Shown here piece by piece: positions 34,536 through 41,767 of a stretch of DNA of 64,000 bases. The notes under the pieces were generated by a model. That model did no database searches, was not told the DNA's origin, and saw nothing but the letters and a program-made list of their open reading frames with translations. Made by a program: the position numbers and the translations under genes. The number at the start of each line of letters is the position of its first letter. Position 1 is the stretch's first letter. The stretch is from Bacteroidia bacterium (lineage in GTDB: Bacteria; Bacteroidota; Bacteroidia; J057), in NCBI GenBank assembly GCA_033391075.1, contig JAWPMV010000001.1:1550001-1614000 (forward strand), given 5' to 3'.

Positions 34536-36380
34536 ATGAAATTCCTCAAACTACTGTTGCTATGCTGTTTCCTCCCACTCTATAGTTGGTGCCAGGACAA
34601 ACCCAATATTCTTTGGCTGGTTTCAGAGGATAATTCCATCCACTACCTGGATATGTATACGAAAGGAGCTGCTAAAATGCCTCACATAGAAAATCTGGCA
34701 AAAAAGGGCTTGACCTTTACCCATGCATTTTCTCAGGGACCCGTATGTTCTGTGGCGAGAAGTACTTTGATCTCTTCTTGTTACGCTCCTCGAATCGGGG
34801 TACAATATCATAGGAGGACCCAGAAAGCTCCTATGCCTGAAGGGATTCAGATGTTTCCCTATTATCTACGACAGGCTGGCTATTATACAAGCAATAATGC
34901 GAAGGAAGATTATAACATCATAAAAAGCGAAGGGGTTTGGGATGAATCCTCTCGTAAAGCGACCTATAAAAACCGAAAGGAAGGCCAGCCATTCTTTCAC
35001 GTACAGAATTTTGGAACGACCCATGAAGGAAGACTCCATTTTAGTCGGGAAGAAATGGCGGCTAATCCCACAGAAAAAAATCCTGATGACATCACGCCAT
35101 TCCCCTACCATCCCAATACAGAAATCAGTAGATATACCTATGCCAAATACCATGACTTGCATGCAAAGGTAGATCAACAAATTGGTGCCTTCCTCAATCA
35201 ATTGGAAGAAGATGACCTAATGGATAATACCATCATTTTCTACTATGGAGATCATGGAGGAGTACTGCCCAGAAGCAAAGGATACATTTATGAAAGTGGA
35301 TTGCATGTGCCCTTGGTAGTCTATATTCCCGAAAAATGGAAAACCCTGGCACCCGCAGATATGGGAAGCAAAGTCGATCCTTTTGTGAATTTTATGGATT
35401 TTGGACCTACGGTACTCAATTTGGCTGGCGCTGAAATTCCGGAAGGCATAGATGGTAAGCCTTTTTTGGGAAATGGAGTGAGTAAGGAAGACTGGGAAAG
35501 AAGAGATTATGTATTCGGCTATGCAGATCGTTTTGACGAGAAATATGATTTCGTCCGCAGCTATCGCAAAGGCAATCTCAAGTACATCCGTAATTATCAA
35601 CCATTCAATTATGATGGTTTGCACAATTTCTATCGCTATCGAATGCTTCTCTATCAGGAATGGAGAGAGCTTTACCAGGCAGACCAACTCGATAAAGTCC
35701 AAAGACAATTCTTTGAGCCCCGTCCTGCTGAACAGCTATTTGATCTCAGTAAGGATCCGCATGAGGTAAACGATCTCTCCAATGATCCTGAATATAAAGA
35801 TGAATTAATAGCTATTAGGCAGGCCTTTACGAAGCATATGGATCAAATGATTGATCTTAGTTTTATCCCGGAACCATATTTTATTGAGCAGGGCATTGGA
35901 AATCCCGTCGCTTTCGGGCAGCAAAACAAAGAATTGATTCAGGAGCTTCGGGAGATTGCCGATTTGCAATTAGTTCCATTCAAAAAAGCCAAAAAGCGAC
36001 TCAAGGAAATCTTCCGTTCGTCTAATCCCTGGAAAAGATTCTGGGCGAGCATAGTCCTGAGTTCTCATGGGAAGTCCGCCAAATATTATTATTCTTTGGC
36101 CAAATTTCTGGCTGTGGCAGATGAAAATAATCTGGTAAGACTGAGGGCTACCGAATTTCTTGCCCTGACCGATGAACAAGACCCGGAAAAAAATATCCTG
36201 CAAATATTAGAAGCTGCTAAAACAAAAACAGAAGCCAATCTCATATTGAATACAGTAACCCTTCTGATGGATGCTAAAGCCTATTCTTTTGATTTGAGAA
36301 GATTGAAATTTAATGCCAAATGGCTGACAGAAGGAGACGCATTGGTGATGAGAAGATTGGAATACCTACTGGATAAATAA
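34536..36380 (+). CDS. Sulfatase-like enzyme with variant CSVAR motif and C-terminal helical domain
   Basis: The 614-residue protein has a signal peptide of about 19 residues and a sulfatase core resembling the heparan N-sulfatase type. It differs from the other three sulfatases of the window. The usual metal pair DD is Glu31-Asp32 (SEDNS). The maturation motif is C71-S-V-A-R, with Val where C-x-[PA]-x-R has Pro or Ala. Later core motifs such as YYGDHGGVLPRSKG are intact. After about residue 480 the sequence becomes helical (RLRATEFLAL-type HEAT-like repeats). A sialidase follows after 7 nt. It may hydrolyse N- or O-sulfate, or use unmodified Cys or another hydrolytic chemistry if it is not matured. 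Confidence 0.88.
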   Translation: MKFLKLLLLCCFLPLYSWCQDKPNILWLVSEDNSIHYLDMYTKGAAKMPHIENLAKKGLTFTHAFSQGPVCSVARSTLISSCYAPRIGVQYHRRTQKAPMPEGIQMFPYYLRQAGYYTSNNAKEDYNIIKSEGVWDESSRKATYKNRKEGQPFFHVQNFGTTHEGRLHFSREEMAANPTEKNPDDITPFPYHPNTEISRYTYAKYHDLHAKVDQQIGAFLNQLEEDDLMDNTIIFYYGDHGGVLPRSKGYIYESGLHVPLVVYIPEKWKTLAPADMGSKVDPFVNFMDFGPTVLNLAGAEIPEGIDGKPFLGNGVSKEDWERRDYVFGYADRFDEKYDFVRSYRKGNLKYIRNYQPFNYDGLHNFYRYRMLLYQEWRELYQADQLDKVQRQFFEPRPAEQLFDLSKDPHEVNDLSNDPEYKDELIAIRQAFTKHMDQMIDLSFIPEPYFIEQGIGNPVAFGQQNKELIQELREIADLQLVPFKKAKKRLKEIFRSSNPWKRFWASIVLSSHGKSAKYYYSLAKFLAVADENNLVRLRATEFLALTDEQDPEKNILQILEAAKTKTEANLILNTVTLLMDAKAYSFDLRRLKFNAKWLTEGDALVMRRLEYLLDK

Positions 36381-36387
36381 GATCGAA

Positions 36388-37959
36388 ATGAGAAGACTAG
36401 TTCTGCTTTTTCTCCTGATTCCCGCTATTCTGAATGGCTTGTTAGGGCAAGATATTCATGCGATACAGTATCAAAAGATTAGACCTGTTTTGCTTGGCAA
36501 AGAGCATAATGTGATTCTCTATCTGGAGCTGGAAAATAAGGATGCAGAAAAGCCTTTCGTGCTGGAAGAAATTTATTTAAGCAATTCCGGGACAACTGCG
36601 CCTGAAAAGATTCAAAGCATGCGTATTTATTATAGCAAGGATACGCTTTTGCCTGCCTCCCAAGAGCAATTCTCTTTTACTCGCTCAGGAAAAGAATCTA
36701 TGGTATTTGAAGGTAGTCTGAAATTGGGGAAAGGAAAGCATTATTTATGGATGAGTGTTGCCCTGGATAATGAGTATCCTTTGGATGGGTGGCTTAAATA
36801 TTCTTGCCTCTCTTTGGGTTTTGATCATGAAATACTTTCTGATATTAAAGAAAAAACTCCCCTTCAGAGACTAAGCGTTGGACAGCTAATTCGAAAGCAA
36901 GGACAAGAAGGAGTAGATACCTACCGTATACCTGGACTCGCGACTACCAAGAAGGGAACTCTGATTGCTGTCTATGATACCCGGCGGAATAGTTCGACCG
37001 ATCTTCAGGAAGACGTGGATGTAGGTATGTCCCGTTCTATGGATGGAGGAAAGACGTGGGAGCCTATGAAGATCATCATGGACATGAAAAGATGGGGAGG
37101 AAAGCCGGAAATTGAAAATGGAATCGGTGATCCCTCCGTTTTGGTAGATCGGGAAAAAGGGGTGATTTGGGTTGCAGCAATTTGGGCGCATGGACATCCC
37201 GGCAAGAGAAACTGGTGGGCTTCAAAGCCTGGAATGGAACCCACAGAAACCAGTCAATTTGTCCTGGTGAAAAGTGAGGACGATGGAAAAAGCTGGTCAG
37301 AGCCTATCAACATCACTTCTCAGATTAAGGATCCTTCCTGGTATCTTTTACTGCAAGGACCGGGAAAGGGCATCCAGTTGAAAGATGGAACCCTGGTTTT
37401 TCCCGCACAGTTTAAAAATAAAGATCAGATTCCCCATTCGACTTTGATTTATAGCAAAGATCATGGAAAGACCTGGATAATCGGAACTGGAGCCAAATCC
37501 AAAACTACGGAATCACAAATCGTGGAATTGAGCAATGGCGACCTTATGCTGAATATGAGAGATGATCGGGGCAGGGAGAACCCTCAGGGAGGATTTCGTT
37601 CAGTGGCGATCACCCGCGATTTAGGCAAAAGCTGGGAAGAACATAGCAGTTCAGGAAACGCCTTACCTGAACCTGTCTGTATGGGCAGCCTCATTAGCAC
37701 AACTTATAAAGGAGAGGAACTCCTGCTTTTTTCTAATCCAGCAGTCTCCAAAGGCCCCAGAAGACGGATGACCCTCAAAGTCAGTAGAGATCAGGGGAAA
37801 TCCTGGCCGACTAAGTATCATCTCTTGCTTAATGAAGACAATTCATATGGCTATTCTTGTTTGACGATGATAGATGAGGAAACTATTGGCATTCTTTATG
37901 AAGGCCAGAAAGAGATGTTTTTCCAACGGATTTCTTTAGCAGACTTAATTTCAGAATAA
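36388..37959 (+). CDS. Exo-alpha-sialidase, GH33-like, exported
   Basis: Sialidases release terminal sialic or related nonulosonic acids. The 523-residue precursor has a signal peptide (about 1-20, ending GLLGQ), an N-terminal beta-sandwich (about 21-165), and a six-bladed propeller. The arginine-triad start RIP lies at 180-182 (YRIPGLATT). Asp boxes of the S-x-D-x-G-x-[TS]-W type appear five times: SMDGGKTW, SEDDGKSW, SKDHGKTW, TRDLGKSW and SRDQGKSW. It is located between a sulfatase and an esterase with 7-nt and 1-nt gaps, so the three probably act together on a sulfated, acylated glycan. The exact sugar may be Kdn- or Kdo-like rather than Neu5Ac. Confidence 0.92.
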   Translation: MRRLVLLFLLIPAILNGLLGQDIHAIQYQKIRPVLLGKEHNVILYLELENKDAEKPFVLEEIYLSNSGTTAPEKIQSMRIYYSKDTLLPASQEQFSFTRSGKESMVFEGSLKLGKGKHYLWMSVALDNEYPLDGWLKYSCLSLGFDHEILSDIKEKTPLQRLSVGQLIRKQGQEGVDTYRIPGLATTKKGTLIAVYDTRRNSSTDLQEDVDVGMSRSMDGGKTWEPMKIIMDMKRWGGKPEIENGIGDPSVLVDREKGVIWVAAIWAHGHPGKRNWWASKPGMEPTETSQFVLVKSEDDGKSWSEPINITSQIKDPSWYLLLQGPGKGIQLKDGTLVFPAQFKNKDQIPHSTLIYSKDHGKTWIIGTGAKSKTTESQIVELSNGDLMLNMRDDRGRENPQGGFRSVAITRDLGKSWEEHSSSGNALPEPVCMGSLISTTYKGEELLLFSNPAVSKGPRRRMTLKVSRDQGKSWPTKYHLLLNEDNSYGYSCLTMIDEETIGILYEGQKEMFFQRISLADLISE

Positions 37960-37960
37960 G

Positions 37961-39112
37961 ATGGACTGGATGGATGAAAGTCAAAGTATGATTGGAGCCT
38001 ATGGAGAATGGGCTGCTGGTCTTTATGGTGATGCTGTTCCGGAATTATCATTTCGCAATGATCGATTTACGGATTTAGGAGCATGGAAGAAAAATGCGAA
38101 GGCTAAGGTTCTGGAATTACTCAGAATTCCGGAGATGGATTCCTATAGGGATCTGAAAATAGAATCAAGCCATACATTTGAAGGCCTCCATATCGAAGAA
38201 CTTTCCTGGCAATTGCCTTATGGCCCCCGAACAAAAGCGACCTTTCTGAGACCCATCAATTATTCGGGGAAACTTAGAGGTGTATTAGGCTTGCATGACC
38301 ATAGCGGAATCAAATATTTTGGTAGGAGGAAGATCATACGCACGAAAGAGGGTTTGCATCCCATGATGAAGGAATTGCAGGATCGATCCTATGGAGGTAA
38401 AGCCTGGGCAAATGAACTGGCACAAAGAGGCTATGCAGTATTGGTGCCGGATGTGTATAGTTTTGGAAGTAGGAGGATTTTCCTGAAAGATGTGCCCGAG
38501 AGGATCAGAGGCAAAATATCAGATCCGGAAGAAAGCGATTTAGCAGGAATCAAAGCCTATAACAGCTGGGCGGGCAATCACGAAAGCATCAATGCAAAAT
38601 CTCTGTTCTCCGCAGGGACTTCCTGGCCCGGCCTGACATTCTACGAGGACCAACAAGCTCTCCATGTATTGGCTAATAGGGTAGAGGTAGATGAAGATCG
38701 ATTGGGATGCGGCGGCCTTTCGGGAGGAGGACTTCGAACAGTTCTTCTTTCGGGTTTGGATGAACGCATAAAATCTGCGGTATCTGTGGGTTTTATGACT
38801 AGCTGGAAGGACTTTCTCCTACATAAAGCTTATACCCATACCTGGATGATCTATATTCCGGGCCTTGCACGCTTTTTGGACTTCCCGGAAATCATGGCCT
38901 TGCGTACGCCCTTAGCCTCTTTGGTTTTGAGTAATACTGAAGATCCTTTGTTTAGTTTGAGAGAAATGGAAGAGGCTGACCAAATCATGAAAGATGTCTA
39001 TGCTAAGGCAAAGGCTGCGGATCGATATCGGGCTTCTTTCTATCCGGGTGGGCATAAGTTCGATCAGTCCATGCAGGTGGAGGCTTTTGAATTTTTTGAT
39101 CGCTTTCTTTAA
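37961..39112 (+). CDS. Alpha/beta hydrolase, dienelactone hydrolase/acetyl esterase type
   Basis: The 383-residue protein has an alpha/beta-hydrolase fold with nucleophile elbow GGLSGGG (Ser254) and probable catalytic His in the C-terminal YPGGHKFD segment. LGLHDHSGIKYFG near 111-123 would supply the oxyanion side. An Asp in LSNTEDPLF probably completes the triad. There is no signal peptide, so it seems cytoplasmic, unlike its sialidase and sulfatase partners. Similar proteins in glycan gene clusters are annotated as acetyl xylan esterases or dienelactone hydrolases. Starting 1 nt after the sialidase stop suggests removal of an acyl group from an imported product. Confidence 0.8.
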   Translation: MDWMDESQSMIGAYGEWAAGLYGDAVPELSFRNDRFTDLGAWKKNAKAKVLELLRIPEMDSYRDLKIESSHTFEGLHIEELSWQLPYGPRTKATFLRPINYSGKLRGVLGLHDHSGIKYFGRRKIIRTKEGLHPMMKELQDRSYGGKAWANELAQRGYAVLVPDVYSFGSRRIFLKDVPERIRGKISDPEESDLAGIKAYNSWAGNHESINAKSLFSAGTSWPGLTFYEDQQALHVLANRVEVDEDRLGCGGLSGGGLRTVLLSGLDERIKSAVSVGFMTSWKDFLLHKAYTHTWMIYIPGLARFLDFPEIMALRTPLASLVLSNTEDPLFSLREMEEADQIMKDVYAKAKAADRYRASFYPGGHKFDQSMQVEAFEFFDRFL

Positions 39113-39548
39113 CTCATGATAATCCTTAGCTCTGCTTATTTGATCGTTTGGGCACTGGGAATCTTTTTAGAGAAAATGGTTATTTCATTAGGAGTCTGTT
39201 TTTTGACTTTTCACAGCTTCTTTACGGAAAAATCTGCCCAAAAACCGGCAAGATTTTAAACCAGCCCGACAAGCCGCCCCGACCACCATATCTTGCGGCC
39301 CTGCGCACCTGGGTAGTGGCAGGTAAGGTAAGTGAGACGTCTTTTGCGTTTGAGTTTTATCATGTTGGGTAAGTCGTATACTTTAATTGACTCAAGCCTA
39401 CCCAAGCGCGGTGGCCTTGCAGAGCCCATCGGGAGAAGGGGTGGCGTGCAGGAATGGTTCTGGGCTCTGCGATTTTTGCCCCCCTTTTTCTAAAAAGGGG
39501 GGAAATGAAACAAATAATAGAAAAGGAATTTATACTAAATAAGAATAG
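39113..39548. other. 436-nt intergenic region with strong secondary structure, no convincing gene
   Basis: Three inverted repeats occur in a row: TTGGGTAA near 39365 with CTACCCAA near 39398, a perfect 10-bp stem 39419-39428/39461-39470, and the C6T5/A5G6 hairpin 39479-39502. The middle part looks richer in G and C than its flanks. A 74-codon open frame at 39148-39372 does not look like a known protein. The last hairpin may end transcription from the esterase gene. A structured RNA or a degenerate repeat element are the two explanations I consider likely. Confidence 0.4.
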
Positions 39549-40337
39549 ATGTTTGAAAGCCTGAAGATCGAAATAAGCGGAAAAATCGCTCATTTAATTC
39601 TCAATCGCCCCCAGGCCCTGAATGCCTTAAACAAGCAAGTATTAAAGGAATTGGTAGAAGCCTGTGAGTACCTGAATAAGCAAAAGGAAGTAAGAGCAGT
39701 CATCATCAAAGGAGAAGGTAAATGCTTTTCGGCAGGAGCAGATCTAAACGAAAGTATGGATACAAAGCCTGAGCAAAGCGATTGGCTGGAAAGGCGTGAG
39801 CAGGGGCAATTGGGCTATCGGATGTGTGAGGCAGTCCAGAATCTCAAAGCAGTGAGTATCGCGCAGGTACATGGATTCGCCATAGGAGGAGCTTTTCTTT
39901 TGATGCTGGCTTGTGATTTTCGATTGGTGGAGGAAAGTACTTTCTTCTCGATTCCGGAAGTTGATCTGGGCATACCCCTGACCTGGGGAGGGATTCCGAA
40001 ATTGATCTCAGAAATAGGTCCCTTGAAAACAAAGGAGCTGGTCATGACTTGCAGGCGATTTGATGCGAAAGAGGCCATGAAACTGGGGCTCTTAAATCAT
40101 ATTTTCCCCAAAGAAATGCTGGAGGAGGAAAGTCTGAATTTAGCCCAAAGCCTTTCAGAAAAACCTGCCTTAGCCTTGCTCATGACTAAAGAACAGATCC
40201 ATGCACACGCCAGCCAGATGACTCAATCCTATCTGGGCAGCGCAGAAGGAGATATGTTGATGTCTGTATTAAAAGATCCGGAGTCTAAAGCAGCTGCTTT
40301 ATCCTTTCTGAGCCGTCTTAAGGAAAAAGATAAATAA
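39549..40337 (+). CDS. Enoyl-CoA hydratase/isomerase family protein
   Basis: This 262-residue crotonase-fold enzyme begins with the usual ISGKIAHLILNRPQALNALN. The oxyanion-hole segments are KCFSAGADL and HGFAIGGAFLLMLACD. The FSIPEVDLGI segment holds a Glu at the position used for catalysis, while the second catalytic Glu is replaced in the TWGGIPKL segment. That leaves hydratase or isomerase activity uncertain. It is cytoplasmic, likely in fatty acid or aromatic acid degradation. It stands alone: a long structured spacer lies upstream, and a terminator at 40337-40370 lies immediately downstream. Confidence 0.9.
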   Translation: MFESLKIEISGKIAHLILNRPQALNALNKQVLKELVEACEYLNKQKEVRAVIIKGEGKCFSAGADLNESMDTKPEQSDWLERREQGQLGYRMCEAVQNLKAVSIAQVHGFAIGGAFLLMLACDFRLVEESTFFSIPEVDLGIPLTWGGIPKLISEIGPLKTKELVMTCRRFDAKEAMKLGLLNHIFPKEMLEEESLNLAQSLSEKPALALLMTKEQIHAHASQMTQSYLGSAEGDMLMSVLKDPESKAAALSFLSRLKEKDK

Positions 40338-40373
40338 TCGGGAGGACAGTCTTTGACATACCCTCCCGATTTT
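40337..40373. terminator. Terminator between the convergent hydratase and kelch lipoprotein genes
   Basis: Arms 40337-40345 (ATCGGGAGG) and 40362-40370 (CCTCCCGAT) form a perfect 9-bp stem followed by TTTATATT. The left arm starts on the last base of the hydratase stop codon. Because the neighbouring gene converges, it may serve both strands. Confidence 0.8.
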
Positions 40374-40385
40374 ATATTGAACTTT

Positions 40386-41765
40386 CTATCGATTCAACTT
40401 TACTGCATAAATCGTAGAATTGACTTTGGTAGGAAAGATCATGCTGGAAGTTGGTTTCTGAGATTCAATTCCCCCAAAAAACCATCCAATGGTAGTAGAG
40501 CCAGCAGGTACTTTTGAAAGATCAATGGAATTTCCTTCATAAATGTACTGTTGATCCGCAAAGAAAATAGCATTTGAGCCTAGGAGTTCGGGCAGTTGAG
40601 GCTCGTTTGGAGGCATTTGTACTTTTTGAGTCAACTGATTGTTCTGCCAACTCATTTGGGTAATGCTTTTTACAAATGGAAGTTTGGCTCCATTATCTCC
40701 CTTTTCCCATTTCCAAACTCCGGAAGAATCAACCAATTGGCTTTCTCCTATCCCTCCCAGGATCACATGGGTATTGCTAGCCGAAGCCTGATCAACCACG
40801 GATACAAGGGGAGCTGTATATTGGTTACTGATTTGTTGTAAACTATTTTCAGCATAGGTAAAGGCCCCATTATTAGCCATCATACTTACAGGAGTTACAT
40901 ATCCTCCATCATTGGGAGTAAATACCCCTCCATATGCTACGATATTTGCGCCTGACTGCAGGTGCAGTTCTGTAACATTGATATCTCTTCTTCTAAATAC
41001 CTGATTAGAATAGCTGCTCGTATCATAAACCAGATGCTCTCCAAATTTAAACACTCGGGTAGCCCCTGTATATTTTCCCGTTTTTCCGGGCACATACACG
41101 CCATCATAGTTCTGACCAAACATGAGGTAAAAATACTCCCCGTTTCTCTGCAATTCTCCTCCGGATACCTGAACAAAAGGAGTATTATCAGCAATCTTCA
41201 TTAAAGACTTGAAAGGGTTGACGCCTTGTTCTACCTTTTCAATCATGGTAGATACCTGCAAGGATAGCATGCGAGGAATGGTAACATTGCTTTGAATATC
41301 CTGGGCCAGATTTCTTCCATAGCCACCCGCGAGAAAAAGGGTATCTCCATCCTGAAGAAAGGCCATATTGCTGGAAGAGAACTGGAGATACATGGGGTTA
41401 TTCCACTGGATATCATAGCTACTTAAGCTGTACGTATCTAAATCGATAACGTGGATTCCTGAATTAGCCTTGCTACTTTTAAAAACAGTATCTCTTTGAG
41501 AGAGTCCATGAAATCCATTGGTTCTTCCTCCGATCAATAACATTTTATTGCCTTGCCTCGCCCAGGCAAAAGAGTGAAAGCCCGGGATTGGAGCCGGAGG
41601 ATTAACCGGCTCAATACTGATGGTGAAATTGGGTACGGCTGCTAAATCTTCGATTTCTACTTCCGGTTCTGTACTACCGGATGTGGATTGATCAGAACTG
41701 GGACCACATGAGATCCCTATCCAGCTCATGAAGAAAAGGTATATGCATATTTTAAAGAATCTCAT
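40386..41765 (-). CDS. Kelch-like beta-propeller lipoprotein
   Basis: The 459-residue protein has a lipoprotein signal (Cys20 in GISCGPSS) and then degenerate kelch-like blades with recurring patterns such as MLLIGGRT, LFLAGGYGR, NIVAYGGVF and HVILGGIGE spaced at roughly blade distance. No enzyme motif is evident; I found no convincing galactose-oxidase-type ligand set. It is the last gene of a minus-strand operon, 2 nt after the VioB-like gene. This tight coupling suggests that the two proteins work together at or near the envelope. The role is otherwise unknown. Confidence 0.75.
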   Translation of the reverse strand: MRFFKICIYLFFMSWIGISCGPSSDQSTSGSTEPEVEIEDLAAVPNFTISIEPVNPPAPIPGFHSFAWARQGNKMLLIGGRTNGFHGLSQRDTVFKSSKANSGIHVIDLDTYSLSSYDIQWNNPMYLQFSSSNMAFLQDGDTLFLAGGYGRNLAQDIQSNVTIPRMLSLQVSTMIEKVEQGVNPFKSLMKIADNTPFVQVSGGELQRNGEYFYLMFGQNYDGVYVPGKTGKYTGATRVFKFGEHLVYDTSSYSNQVFRRRDINVTELHLQSGANIVAYGGVFTPNDGGYVTPVSMMANNGAFTYAENSLQQISNQYTAPLVSVVDQASASNTHVILGGIGESQLVDSSGVWKWEKGDNGAKLPFVKSITQMSWQNNQLTQKVQMPPNEPQLPELLGSNAIFFADQQYIYEGNSIDLSKVPAGSTTIGWFFGGIESQKPTSSMIFPTKVNSTIYAVKLNR

Positions 41766-41767
41766 AA

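Noticed and set aside
39148-39372. 74-codon open frame in the structured intergenic region
   Set aside because: No recognisable domain and unusual composition, and it runs through inverted-repeat sequence; treated as non-coding.
40386-41765. Kelch lipoprotein as a galactose oxidase
   Set aside because: I could not identify the copper ligands or the Cys-Tyr cofactor pair.
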